A stretch of DNA of 38,992 bases from Thermostichus vulcanus str. 'Rupite' (GCF_022848905.1 NZ_JAFIRA010000039.1:1-38992), one strand, 5' to 3'; positions 7,687 to 15,954 are shown, counted from the first letter of the stretch. Notes: generated from the sequence alone by a model not told the origin. Numbers and translations are program-made.

Positions 7687-7952
7687 AGCAATTGCTGGTG
7701 GTAAAGTTCTGCCTGTTCTTGAGGGCCTACCCAAACAATTGCTTGCCCTTCGGCATCCACCTGCACCGTCAGTTGTCGTGCTAGGGGCAAGGTCATGCCG
7801 GGTATGTATTTCAGTAAACACTCGGTGACGTGCTGGAAGGTGTTGAAATCGTCATCTAGGACGATCACCTTGAAGTGAGGATAGGGTTGGCGAACCCGTG
7901 TTCTCGACGGAGACGACTGCTGTGCGGGCAGGGTTGGAGCTTCCGTAGTCAT
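7647..7952 (-). CDS. clpS: ClpS-family protease adaptor
   Basis: About 101 residues from ATG 7952 (MTTEAPTLP). An upstream ATG at 8027 would add 25 residues not typical of the family. FKVIVLDDDFNTFQHVTECLLKYIPGM carries the DD-F-NT core that forms the N-degron pocket, and QAIVWVGPQEQAELYHQQLLQEGLTM is the usual ClpS C-terminal region. ClpS hands proteins with destabilising N-termini to the ClpC/ClpP protease. Cyanobacteria often have two ClpS paralogues; the LDDDFNTF variant of the usual HNDDFNT motif suggests the more divergent type. It is convergent with and overlaps the UPF0284 gene by 40 bp. Confidence 0.85.
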   Translation of the reverse strand: MTTEAPTLPAQQSSPSRTRVRQPYPHFKVIVLDDDFNTFQHVTECLLKYIPGMTLPLARQLTVQVDAEGQAIVWVGPQEQAELYHQQLLQEGLTMAPLEAA

Positions 7953-8153
7953 AGCAGAAGAAATCGAGACAACACTGAATGAACTACCGAATGATTTGGG
8001 CTTCTCAATCGCAATAGTCAGATGCAATAGTCAGAAACCTATCTATCATTTTTTACCATCTCTACCATTTCTGATGCTTGTCATCTCTAATGCTTACATT
8101 ATCATTTGCATCATAATTCACAGCCAGCATCTGTTCAAAGGGTTGCGTACCCC

Positions 8154-10016
8154 TTAGCTCAGCTCTTCTCGCAACGAGCGGCGGGGCTTTTGTCCACCAA
8201 AGTTGCGCTCAAAATACAGGGCGGTGGCGCGATGAAGGATCCCTGCCTGAGCCAGGGCATAACACAGGGATCCACCAGGGGGCAGGTGTTCTTGTACCTG
8301 TTGAATTTGTGTGGCGTTGACCAATCCAGAAGCCTTGAGGTAGTCGGCCACATGACGTCCCCCCGACAGAGCGACGGAGTACCCCCCTTCGCTGAAAAAT
8401 TTGACCGTCTCTGGCTTGAGGTGGCTGTGGTGAGCCAGCACGTCCGTAAAGGTACCCCCTTCCTTTTCCCAGGCATGGATGACCGTTTCGATACCCTGGT
8501 TGTCGATCAGGGCAGCAGCACGCAATTGTGTCAAGACGCGCTGTACCCAGGGGGTAGCCCGCTGTAACGCTTCCAGATCCTCTTCGCCCAAATACCCTTG
8601 TGGGGGCAGATCTGTGGGTTCGGCTACAGGGGTGGTCATCTCAGCGGCCAACTCGGCAATGGTCAGTGCTTCGATGTCCTCGGATTCAGGTTCTATTGGG
8701 GCTGGGGGACTGGGGGCAGCAGGGGCTAGCGGCGGTGGCATCTGCTGCGCTTTGGCGAGGGCGGCTGTTAGGGTACGGTTTTCCTCTTCGGCTTTTTGCA
8801 ACTGGGCTTGCAGTTGGCGCACTTGGGCTTGGGCCGCTTGCAGTTGAGTTTGGGCCTCTTGATACTGCATCTGCAGGCGGTGAGTAACCTCAGCCGTTTC
8901 TTTGCGGGCGTGCGCCAAGTCGGAAACCAAGCGATTTTTGGTGGATTGGGCCAGTTGCAGCTGGTGTTGATGGTCTTCCAGGGTGTGGTTGAGGGCAGCT
9001 ATTTGGTCTTGGGCCTGTTGCAGTTGCTGCTGGAGCTTAGCTTGGATCTGTTGGGCCTGGGTCTGTTGTAATTGTTGTTGATGCTGCAGCTGGGATCCCA
9101 GCTCCTGGAATTTATGCTTGGCCTGGGCTTGCCATTCCGTCAGTTCGTGGCAGCGGCGGCGCAGGGTTTCCAGTTCGGTTTGGGCGGTTTGCAGTTGTTC
9201 GGCCAGGGCTTGGGTTTGGGCGGAGCCCTGGGTTTGCTGAGCTTGGAGCTGGCCTGCGAGTTCCTGAATGCGCTGCTGATCAGCCGTTTTTTGCTGAGTT
9301 GCCTGTTCGATTTGGGCAGCTAGCTGGGCTTCCAATTCGGCAATGCGCTGTTGCTGCTCGTGGTGGCGGGCTTGAAACTCGGCGATCTGCTGCACCGATT
9401 GGCCGGCCATGGCCCGTTGCTGTTCTCGTTGTTGCTCCAGTTGGGTCTCGAGGGCGGCCACTTGCGCTTTGTAGCTTTCCAGTTGGGCTTTGTACTGCAG
9501 GGTGGCTTGATAGGCCCCACGGGCAGCTTGTAAAGGAGAGGTATACAGGGGGGGTTGATCGGGAATGGTGGACCAGTGCTCCAGCAGCACCTCCCAACTG
9601 TTGGCGGCTCCTGCTTGGCGACGCAGCTGCTGTTGCTTAGCGAGCGCCCAGTCTAGCCAGTGGGATTGCACCCAGCCCTGTTGAACCAAGATCTCCCCAA
9701 GTTTCCGTTGGGGGTGTTGCTTTTGGTAGGTCAGGGCCTCATGAATTTGCTCCAGCTTCAGATAGCCGTGCAACATCAGGATCTCGCCGATGCGCACCAA
9801 CTCGATTGGGATGAGGGGGTAGAGATCTTCAGGGGCTACCCAGCCATGCTCCATACACAACTCCCCCAGCATCAAGGGGTTGTCCGCTTTTTCCCACATG
9901 GCCTGTGCCAGTTGGGCCGGGGTGAGCAGTCCAGCTTTGTTGAGAGCCTCTCCTAAGCGGATCTCGAATTTTTCCCGGTCAATCGCGGCTGGGGCAGGAC
10001 TGGTCGACCGATTCAT
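8154..10016 (-). CDS. Large coiled-coil protein with GspE/MshE-N-like terminal domains
   Basis: About 620 residues from ATG 10016, which has GGAGAG 5 nt upstream. Residues ~15-135 contain repeated IRLGEALNKAGLLTPAQLAQAM, VRIGEILMLHGYLKLEQIHEAL and RKLGEILVQQGWVQSHWLDWAL units. This (L/I)GExLxxxGxLxxxQLxxAL pattern is the N-terminal motif of GspE/PilB/MshE secretion ATPases, where related repeats can bind c-di-GMP. Residues ~175-420 are a long Gln/Ala-rich coiled coil (AQLQAQQTQ-like heptads). A Pro-rich linker precedes a C-terminal ~480-620 globular part (QRVLTQLRAAALIDNQGIETVIHAWE, VADYLKASGLVNATQIQQVQEHL) that again resembles the repeat. There is no ATPase domain. A scaffold for type IV pili, polarity or signalling is conceivable; no function is established. 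Confidence 0.75.
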   Translation of the reverse strand: MNRSTSPAPAAIDREKFEIRLGEALNKAGLLTPAQLAQAMWEKADNPLMLGELCMEHGWVAPEDLYPLIPIELVRIGEILMLHGYLKLEQIHEALTYQKQHPQRKLGEILVQQGWVQSHWLDWALAKQQQLRRQAGAANSWEVLLEHWSTIPDQPPLYTSPLQAARGAYQATLQYKAQLESYKAQVAALETQLEQQREQQRAMAGQSVQQIAEFQARHHEQQQRIAELEAQLAAQIEQATQQKTADQQRIQELAGQLQAQQTQGSAQTQALAEQLQTAQTELETLRRRCHELTEWQAQAKHKFQELGSQLQHQQQLQQTQAQQIQAKLQQQLQQAQDQIAALNHTLEDHQHQLQLAQSTKNRLVSDLAHARKETAEVTHRLQMQYQEAQTQLQAAQAQVRQLQAQLQKAEEENRTLTAALAKAQQMPPPLAPAAPSPPAPIEPESEDIEALTIAELAAEMTTPVAEPTDLPPQGYLGEEDLEALQRATPWVQRVLTQLRAAALIDNQGIETVIHAWEKEGGTFTDVLAHHSHLKPETVKFFSEGGYSVALSGGRHVADYLKASGLVNATQIQQVQEHLPPGGSLCYALAQAGILHRATALYFERNFGGQKPRRSLREELS

Positions 10017-10230
10017 CGGGACTCTCCAGTACAAGGAGCAAATTTCGTTACACCTATCATAATGGAAAACCCTCAGGAAGATGGGATGTAAGTGCTGTTG
10101 TCAACAGGTATCAACAAGTGAGTCAGAAGCTAGCCAGCGGTTCACCTACATTACAAATGCAATGGATTACTATTGATTTTTCCTTGGTTTCTCCGCGATG
10201 TTTGTGGGTTGAGGGGTTGATGATTTTTCA

Positions 10231-10644
10231 TCATCTTGATGATCCCTTTGATGACTCACGCTGTTCCTGATGCTGAGCAAACTGCTGGAGCTGCCGTAGG
10301 ATCAACAACTGTCCCATGCCCAAAGGCAACAGAGAAACCGCCTCCACCCGCAACTGCACCCAGCCATTTCCCCATAGCCAATCGCAGTAGCCATCGGCTC
10401 CTCCCCACATCAGCAAACGCAAGCGCTCCGGCAGGAGGGTTTCCACTTGGTGCATGATCGAGACAGGGCCACATTGGGCGTTAAAGGTGCTGCCCATTTC
10501 CAAGCTTTCGGGCAGGGATCCCTGTAATTGTTGAGGCCAGATCCATTGACGCAACAGCTCCATTTCTGTCAGGCAGCGCCGCAAGGTTGATGAACCGGCC
10601 TCGACCTCAACCCGAATGGTGGATGATTGGAGTGTTCCTAACAT
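10231..10644 (-). CDS. Conserved hypothetical protein, SRPBCC-like
   Basis: A 137-residue protein starting MLGTLQSSTIRVEVEAGSSTLRRCLTEMELLRQWIWPQQL. The layout (an early beta strand, an 'LRQW.WP' helix end, GSTFNAQCGPVSIMHQVETLLPERLRLLMWGGADGYCDWLWGNGWVQLRVEAVSLLPLGMGQLLILRQLQQFA) resembles a START/polyketide-cyclase (SRPBCC) helix-grip fold as seen in small cyanobacterial proteins. No catalytic residues can be assigned. It is divergent from the RibD-like gene with ~118 bp between. The 3' side (10205-10245) contains GATGAT/CATCAT dyads that may act as a weak terminator. Confidence 0.65.
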   Translation of the reverse strand: MLGTLQSSTIRVEVEAGSSTLRRCLTEMELLRQWIWPQQLQGSLPESLEMGSTFNAQCGPVSIMHQVETLLPERLRLLMWGGADGYCDWLWGNGWVQLRVEAVSLLPLGMGQLLILRQLQQFAQHQEQRESSKGSSR

Positions 10645-10762
10645 AGCTATCCCGTGTAGCCCATCTCGTGACTAGGGCAGCAGTCTGTGCCCCTGTCCTT
10701 TCAACACAGCCTGACTCTATTCTGGTCGATTTGCGGGGTTTGCCTACTCCTTCTCGAAGATT

Positions 10763-11449
10763 TTGCCCTTGAAGGTCTCTCGTCCCCACCTGGTTGCCAT
10801 CTTTGCCCAGAGCCTGGATGGAAAAATCGCCGCCGATCGGCGGCAGCGCCCCTCCTTTGGTAGCCGCGAGGATTATCAGCACCTAGAAACCCAAGCCGCC
10901 CAACAACAGGCCTTGATCATGGGAGCAGCCACCTTGCGGGCTTATGGCACCAGCCTGCGCATCCGGGATCCAGAACTCTTGCGCCAACGAGCTGCACAGG
11001 GCCTCCCCCCCCAACCCCTGACGATCATCTGCTCCGCCAGTGGGCAGATTCCCCCTGATCTGCCTTTTTTCCGACAGCCCCTGACCCGCTGGCTGTGGAC
11101 AACGCCTGCGGGAGCGCAAGCCTGGCCTCCGGGATCTGGCTTTGAGGAGGTCTGGGTGGCTGCGGATTGGGATTTGCTGGCTCGACTGCTCCGCCTCAAA
11201 AGCCTGGGCCTAGAGCGGGTGGGGGTGCTGGGAGGGGGGCGACTGCTGGGGGCTTTTTTGCAGGCCCAGGCGCTGGATGAGTTGTGGATGACTTTGGCCC
11301 CGATACTCCTGAGTGGATATCCTGACCCGCCCGCCAGTATCGAAGGTTGGCAACTGCAGGGATCCCCGCCCCGGTTACGGCTACTGGAGTGCCATCCGGG
11401 ATCCGTAGAGCTGTTTTTGCGCTACCGGCTGGACTGGCCGGATCCCTAA
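10763..11449 (+). CDS. RibD C-terminal-domain reductase family protein
   Basis: A 228-residue protein of the RibD-C / dihydrofolate-reductase-like fold. RPHLVAIFAQSLDGKIAA near the N-terminus is the family's opening motif. It is followed by QALIMGAATLRAYGTSLRI, a nucleotide-binding GVLGGGRLLGAFLQAQALDELWMTLAPILLSG, and a terminal HPGSVELFLRYRL. In riboflavin synthesis this domain reduces the ribosyl side chain with NADPH, but the deaminase half of RibD is absent, so this is a stand-alone reductase of uncertain substrate. The only usable start I can find is TTG at 10763; the frame is open back to 10715 without ATG or GTG. Several GGATCC sites fall in the gene. Confidence 0.78.
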   Translation: MPLKVSRPHLVAIFAQSLDGKIAADRRQRPSFGSREDYQHLETQAAQQQALIMGAATLRAYGTSLRIRDPELLRQRAAQGLPPQPLTIICSASGQIPPDLPFFRQPLTRWLWTTPAGAQAWPPGSGFEEVWVAADWDLLARLLRLKSLGLERVGVLGGGRLLGAFLQAQALDELWMTLAPILLSGYPDPPASIEGWQLQGSPPRLRLLECHPGSVELFLRYRLDWPDP

Positions 11450-11480
11450 GCAAATTTTTGTTCAAATCCAGATTTCCCAA

Positions 11481-11577
11481 CTATCCACAGGTTTTCCCCA
11501 GGTTTTCCACAGCTTTTGGGGTAGTTTTCCACAAGCAGATTGCCTCCATTGCAGCCATCGAAGCTTTTTGTGGAAAA
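11481..11577. other. Phased cluster of DnaA-box-like sites, candidate replication origin or DnaA-regulated site
   Basis: Five sites resemble DnaA boxes: CTATCCACA (11481-11489), TTTTCCCCA (11492-11500), TTTTCCACA (11503-11511), TTTTCCACA (11525-11533) and, on the other strand, TGTGGAAAA (11569-11577). TTTTCCACA is, as I recall, the box preferred at the Synechococcus origin. The first four begin at 11481, 11492, 11503 and 11525, an exact 11-bp register with one step skipped (TTTTGGGGT at 11514). An AT-richer stretch follows at ~11580-11700, a suitable unwinding element. There is no dnaA or dnaN in the window, so this could equally be a DnaA-titration or regulatory site. Confidence 0.55.
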
Positions 11578-12020
11578 ACGAGGATAAAAAGGTTCGAGCG
11601 AATACACTCAAGAAAAGGTAACAGAATAAGGTTGTTTTTGCCGATGCTATCAAAGATGAAGCCAAGATTTCTGTAACATTATCTTCTCGGATCAGGATTG
11701 ACATCCCCTATGGGGCAGAGGGCAGAATAGCCCCACCTGCGGATGAAGGATGGGGCGGTTTCCCCCAACCGCATCCCCAGAGTCAGCCAGTTTTGGGTAT
11801 GGGACTCCGTCCCGTTCAGGCAAACGGTCGTTTTTGCTCTTGTACCCCTTCCACTGGGTTATTAGCAGCCCGGTGTTTCTTCGCTTTTCTCCAGCCGCTT
11901 AGGCGTTTTGGGTTTTTCGTTGCCGATCTGTCTCGAGCTGTCTTCTGTCGAGCAGTTCCGGCTTTGCCTGTGGCAACCAACCCATCTGTTCCCCCCTTCG
12001 ACCCGGAGTGAGTATTTCTT
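11578..12020. other. Intergenic region without a recognised gene
   Basis: About 440 bp between the DnaA-box cluster and the DUF2811 gene. The first ~120 bp are AT-rich (AAGAAAAGGTAACAGAATAA-like sequence). The rest is GC-richer, with a dyad of GGGGCAGAG/TAGCCCC type near 11712-11734. Open frames here have no family resemblance and atypical composition (Cys- and Phe-rich), so I do not call a gene. The promoter of DUF2811 should lie at its right edge. Confidence 0.5.
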
Positions 12021-12221
12021 ATGAGTTCTCCCAGTGTCAGTATTTTGAGCGAAATTCCGGAGGAGCTGCACGATACCCTCAAGGGTTATCTCTCTCGCCA
12101 TCCCGACTGGGATCAGGATCGGGTGGTGACGGCGGCACTCTCGCTGTTCCTGCTTCAAAGCGGGGATACCGACCGACGGGCAGCACGTATTTACCTGGAC
12201 AGCCTGTTTCGTCGTAGCTGA
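12021..12221 (+). CDS. DUF2811 family protein
   Basis: A 66-residue protein, MSSPSVSILSEIPEELHDTL, then HPDWDQDRVVTAALSLFLLQSG and RRAARIYLDSLF. This is the full length and the conserved pattern of DUF2811, a small cyanobacterial family with no established function. The EIPEELHDTLKGYLSRHPDWDQDRVVTAAL arrangement is reminiscent of small helical DNA-binding or antitoxin-like folds, but no toxin partner adjoins it. It lies ~80 bp upstream of the TPR-glycosyltransferase gene in the same direction. Confidence 0.85.
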   Translation: MSSPSVSILSEIPEELHDTLKGYLSRHPDWDQDRVVTAALSLFLLQSGDTDRRAARIYLDSLFRRS

Positions 12222-12248
12222 GCCTAGACATTAGCCGATAAGAGCTAT

Positions 12249-14114
12249 TTGCTAGCCTGGGCTAGGGATCCAAATCCAATAGGGATAAGGGATAGCAACG
12301 TGCCACGCGGCTTTGGGCCTGGGAAAAATAAGAACCCGTCTCGGCGGCAGACTCAGGGTTCACTCAGCTCTGGAGAGCAGGGATCCCCTTCAACCGCTAC
12401 TCTGCTTGCAGATTCCTTGGCCCTGGCCCGCCGATATCAGCAATCCGGACAACTGGTGGTTGCCCTGCGCCTTTGCCAGCGATTGGTTCACGCCTACCCC
12501 GAAGATTTCGAGGCCCATTGTTTGCTGGGATCCCTCTACCTCCAAATGGGGGATCCCCGGCAAGCCCTGCCCCAACTGCAACTGGCCTTGCATCTGCGTA
12601 AGGATGGGATCCCCGCTTGGCGAGAGCTGGGCCATGCCTGGATGATGCTGGGCAACCTGGAGGAAGCGGTGCGGGCCTATGGGCAAGGATTGGCCCTGGC
12701 GCCGCAGGATGGGGAATTACTCTTGGGTTTGGGCAGTGGTTTACTGGCACAAGGGAACCTTCCGCAGGCGATTGCGGTGTTGGAACAAGCGGTTGCAGCC
12801 GAGCCCCCGCCCGTTTATGCCCTGGCCAGCCTGGGCAATGCCCTGATGCTGAGCGGCCAACTGCCTGAAGCGGAAACCTATTTTCGTCAAGCCCTGGCCC
12901 TAGAACCTACGGAAGGACGGATCTGGGTTAATCTCGGCCATTGCCTCCATCTGCAGGATCGCCTTGAAGAGGCCGCCGCCTCTCTCAGACAGGCCCTGCC
13001 CCTGTTGCCAAGGGATCCTCAGCCTCACAACAACCTGGGCACCATCTTGCAAGAGCAGAACCAGCTGCCAGCTGCCATTGAGTGCTACCGGCGCAGTTTA
13101 CGCTTGGCCCCCAACCTGGCGGAAACCCACTGGAACCTGGGTACGGCTTTGCTCACCTTGGGTCAGTATGCCGAGGGCTGGCGGGAATACGAATGGCGAC
13201 TGCGGCAACGGCAGGCGGACTATCCCACGTTTGCCCAACCCCTGTGGATGGGATCCCCTCTGGGGCAACAAACCCTGCTGATTTATGCCGAACAGGGGCT
13301 GGGGGATACCCTTCAATTTGTGCGCTATCTACCGTTATTGGCCCAAGCCCACCCCGAAGCGCATCTCCTGTTCCGTTGCCAGCAACCTTTGGTTCAGCTC
13401 CTGAAAGCCCATTTTGAGAGTCCTCACCTCCAGGTCTTCTCGGAACAAGATCCCTTGCCGCCTTTTGATACCCATCTGCCTCTGCTCAGCTTGCCCCAGC
13501 GGCTGGGCACAACCCTGGAGACGATTCCGGCCCGGATCCCTTATCTCTCCAGTCTCAGGCCAGATGCCTTAGGGATCGAAAGTCTACCAGAGCCTTCCCA
13601 CAGTACCTTTCTAAAAGTGGGCCTCGTGTGGGCCAGTGGCCGACGGGCCAATCTGGAGCTGAACCGCATTCAACGGCTAAAAAGTTGCCCGATTGAGCTG
13701 TTGCTTTCCCAGCTGCAGATGCCTGGGATTCAGTGGGTAAGCCTGCAGGTGGGGGAGGATCTCACCCCATGGGGATCCCTATTCGAACAGCATCAGGTGT
13801 TGGAGGTGGGATCCCGCTTTCACAGTTTTGTCGATACGGCGGCGGCAGTAGCCCCGTTGGATTTGGTGATCAGTGTCGATACGGCGGTGGCCCATTTGGC
13901 CGGAGCGATGGGCAAACCGGTGTGGGTTTTGCTCCCGTTTGCCGCCGATTGGCGTTGGTTACTGGAACGGGCGGATAGCCCCTGGTACCCGAAGTTGATG
14001 CGTCTGTTCCGGCAACAGGTGCCGGGGGATTGGACAGGGGTATTGGAGCAAGTGCGAGTGTCCCTTCAAGGTTGGCTAGAAGGGATCCCTAAATCCCCAT
14101 CACCAAAACCCTAA
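12249..14114 (+). CDS. TPR-repeat glycosyltransferase-like protein (GT9-like C-terminal domain)
   Basis: Up to 621 residues. After a polar leader, residues ~55-330 form about eight tetratricopeptide repeats (for example GNLEEAVRAYGQGLALAPQDG, GQLPEAETYFRQALALEPTEG, NQLPAAIECYRRSLRLAPNLAE). The C-terminal ~345-610 has LLIYAEQGLGDTLQFVRYLPLL, VGLVWASGRRANLELNRI and DLVISVDTAVAHLAGAMGKPVWVLLPFAADWRWL, the signatures of the GT9/heptosyltransferase-like domain often fused to TPRs. It probably transfers sugar to proteins or envelope glycans; donor and acceptor are unknown. The start is unclear: TTG 12249 opens the frame and GTG 12300 is an alternative; the leader has no conservation I can judge. 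Convergent with rpaB, 9 bp apart. Confidence 0.8.
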   Translation: MLAWARDPNPIGIRDSNVPRGFGPGKNKNPSRRQTQGSLSSGEQGSPSTATLLADSLALARRYQQSGQLVVALRLCQRLVHAYPEDFEAHCLLGSLYLQMGDPRQALPQLQLALHLRKDGIPAWRELGHAWMMLGNLEEAVRAYGQGLALAPQDGELLLGLGSGLLAQGNLPQAIAVLEQAVAAEPPPVYALASLGNALMLSGQLPEAETYFRQALALEPTEGRIWVNLGHCLHLQDRLEEAAASLRQALPLLPRDPQPHNNLGTILQEQNQLPAAIECYRRSLRLAPNLAETHWNLGTALLTLGQYAEGWREYEWRLRQRQADYPTFAQPLWMGSPLGQQTLLIYAEQGLGDTLQFVRYLPLLAQAHPEAHLLFRCQQPLVQLLKAHFESPHLQVFSEQDPLPPFDTHLPLLSLPQRLGTTLETIPARIPYLSSLRPDALGIESLPEPSHSTFLKVGLVWASGRRANLELNRIQRLKSCPIELLLSQLQMPGIQWVSLQVGEDLTPWGSLFEQHQVLEVGSRFHSFVDTAAAVAPLDLVISVDTAVAHLAGAMGKPVWVLLPFAADWRWLLERADSPWYPKLMRLFRQQVPGDWTGVLEQVRVSLQGWLEGIPKSPSPKP

Positions 14115-14123
14115 AAACCAGAG

Positions 14124-14852
14124 CTACTCATCCCCTTGAATGATGCGCTGAAATAGATAGCCCGTTCCCCGTGCCGTCAGGATCAGTTCCGGATTGCTTG
14201 GGTCATCTTCCAGCTTTGCCCGCAGCCGAGAAATATGCACATCCACAACGCGGGTATCCACATGGCGCTCCGGGGTATAGCCCCACACTTCCTGCAGAAT
14301 TTCCGAGCGCGAGAAGGCTTCTCCTGAACGGCTGACCAACAATTCCAACAAGCTGAACTCCATGCCCGTCAAGCGAATGCGCTCGTCCCGCTTGTAGACT
14401 TGGCGTTTGTTGGTGTCGATGCGAATATCCCCCACCTGAATCACGCCGGAACTGGGGATCCCGTCATGGGCTGCCCGTGCTACCCGCCGCAGTACCGAAC
14501 GAATGCGTGCTTCTAACTCTTTCGGCGAAAAGGGCTTGACCACGTAATCATCCGCCCCCAGTTCCAACCCAGTGATCCGATCCGCGACATCCCCTAGGGC
14601 GGTGAGCATGATGATCGGGATGTCGGATTCTTTCCGCAGCTCCTGACAGACCCCGTAGCCATCCAGCTTCGGCATCATTACATCCAGCACCACCAGGTCA
14701 GGATCCTGCTTGTGAAAGGCATCTAGCGCTTCTTCTCCATCGGAGGCCGTGACCACGTCATACCCAATCATGGATAGACGGGTTTCCAAAATGCGTCGAA
14801 TGCTAGCCTCGTCATCCACCACGAGAATCCGTTCCTTACGCTGTGCTTCCAC
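14124..14852 (-). CDS. rpaB: RpaB (Ycf27) OmpR-type response regulator
   Basis: A 242-residue two-component regulator. The receiver domain (1-120) has the acidic pocket at D13/D14, the phosphoacceptor D57 in LVVLDVMMPKLDGYGVCQEL, and the conserved Lys in DDYVVKPFSPKELEARI. The winged-helix output domain has GEAFSRSEILQEVWGYTPERHVDTRVVDVHISRLRAKLEDDP. The sequence is nearly canonical for RpaB, the essential cyanobacterial/plastid regulator that binds HLR1 sites. It controls high-light, photosystem and phycobilisome-coupling genes with the kinase Hik33/NblS. The gene is monocistronic in appearance, with a very long (~500 bp) gene-free upstream region. I did not find a clear HLR1 pair there by eye. 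Confidence 0.96.
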   Translation of the reverse strand: MEAQRKERILVVDDEASIRRILETRLSMIGYDVVTASDGEEALDAFHKQDPDLVVLDVMMPKLDGYGVCQELRKESDIPIIMLTALGDVADRITGLELGADDYVVKPFSPKELEARIRSVLRRVARAAHDGIPSSGVIQVGDIRIDTNKRQVYKRDERIRLTGMEFSLLELLVSRSGEAFSRSEILQEVWGYTPERHVDTRVVDVHISRLRAKLEDDPSNPELILTARGTGYLFQRIIQGDE

Positions 14853-15445
14853 GATGCTGCAACTCCTGAACTTCTAAATGGGATCCAAAAAAATAGGATG
14901 GCGGCAAACGCCACTTAAGGTAGCTAGAGCTAGATCCAGTCGATTGGGTCGATTGAACAGACTTAGCTCTTTGAGGGCAGACTGACCTCAGGAACTTCAA
15001 CATTCTCAAGCTTTCACTCATCAGGAATCAACCTAGTATCTGACCGACACATCTGCCCCAAGAACAGATACAGAACAGAAGGTTCTCTCGATAATTGATT
15101 CAATTCTGTTAAAAGCTCCAACTTCAACTCTACCCAGTATTCACCAACAGCAAATGCAAATCACTCCTCTTGATAGAAACCATCGAGAAACCATCGCGGT
15201 CAGCTGAGATCAAGTCTGAGAAGTCTTCGCAACAAGTTACTTTCCACAAACTAATTTATCATCCGGAACCAGCTTCTAGCCCACCTTAAGGTCTTATTTT
15301 CTGGCTATTTTGCCGAATTTGATACATACCTTCACAACTTCTTCAGGTTGCTGCCCATTTCCCCAGAATGAACCTCAGGGAAAGCCGTGGTTGCCATTTG
15401 TGGATGCCCGAGCCTTATCTCCCGGCTAGTCACGGTTTTACAGCC
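14853..15445. other. Long gene-free upstream region of rpaB
   Basis: About 590 bp with no convincing gene. The part near rpaB is AT-rich and repetitive in short motifs (AGTCGATTGGGTCGATTG near 14938, CAACTTCAACTCTACC near 15119, GAAACCATCGAGAAACCATCG near 15177), compatible with a promoter and a long leader. One DnaA-box-like TTTCCACAA occurs near 15243. From ~15365 the sequence becomes GC-rich and passes into the 27-bp repeat nest. No terminator with a T-run was identified. Confidence 0.5.
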
Positions 15446-15648
15446 CTTGGCGCCAAGAGCACGCTAGCGCGTCTGTCTCCAACAGGCTTTGCCAACGCCT
15501 CTCGTCCTACGGACGACCCGGAGGGTCATGGTGCTCCGCACGACCCGGAGGGTCATGGTGCTCCGCACGACCCGGAGGGTCATAGCGACCCCAACACCAG
15601 TCATCTGGCACGGGGTCAATCCCCTTTGCGACAGCGGTGCGGAGCACC
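15446..15648. repeat. Nest of 27-bp modular palindromic repeats
   Basis: At least six 27-bp units lie almost end to end. They are 15446-15472 (CTTGGCGCCAAG plus an ACGCTAGCGCGT dyad), 15473-15499 (CTGTCTCCAACAG plus GGCTTTGCC), 15504-15530 (GTCCTACGGAC then GACCCGGAGGGTCATG), 15531-15557 and 15558-15584 (GTGCTCCGCAC then GACCCGGAGGGTCAT plus G or A), and 15622-15648 in reverse orientation (GTGCTCCGCAC then CGCTGTCGC on the minus strand). Units carry two small dyads; in the best-preserved type these are an 11-nt hairpin (4-bp stem) followed by a 13-nt hairpin (5-bp stem, loop GGA) and a 3-nt tail. Arms change together between copies (GTGC/GCAC versus GTCC/GGAC). The size and form recall the small dispersed repeats described from Nostoc genomes. 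Confidence 0.8.
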
Positions 15649-15954
15649 CTAGCTCTTTTGAAATCGGTTAGGGACACCACCGTTGTTATGGTCAACCTGT
15701 GTTCACTTTAGGGATGCAGAGCATGAAAGGGTTGTAAGCAGAGTGACACTGTGAGAAGACGCTAAACATTGGGGGCCGCCTCAGCAAAAGCTCTGGAGGG
15801 TCGCCCAGAAGCTGGGCTTGTCTATGTTTGTCTATGTGATCTTTGGACGAGATTGGCATAGAGCATTCCCACCTCGGTTACGCCAGGTGGGAGAGCTTCA
15901 TGCGTTATAGATCTGATAGATTTGGTAAATCTAAAGCAGAGAAGGAGTTAACTC
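15649..15954. other. Non-coding stretch with hairpins upstream of DUF4079
   Basis: About 300 bp without a gene. It has a hairpin GCCCA…TGGGC near 15813-15827 and a stronger one, TCCCACCT (15867-15874), 10-nt loop, AGGTGGGA (15885-15892). The hairpin pair could belong to a small RNA or a structured leader of the downstream leader ORF/DUF4079 transcript. It does not match 6S RNA, tmRNA, RNase P RNA, SRP RNA or Yfr1 landmarks that I know. Confidence 0.45.

Noticed and set aside
9072-9323. Leu/Gly-rich open frames on the plus strand at 8.5-9.9 kb
   Set aside because: Complement of the Gln-rich coiled-coil codons (CAG/CAA read as CTG/TTG); shadows only.
11793-12011. 72-codon open frame before DUF2811
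   Set aside because: Cys/Phe-rich, no ribosome site and no similarity; treated as intergenic.
15514-15584. CRISPR-like array
   Set aside because: Repeats are directly adjacent with no spacers, 27-bp units vary, and no cas genes are present.
15368-15652. 94-codon open frame over the 27-bp repeat nest
   Set aside because: Its repeated HDPEGHGAP-like peptide is just the translation of the DNA repeats; the repeats vary by paired base changes, not by codon.
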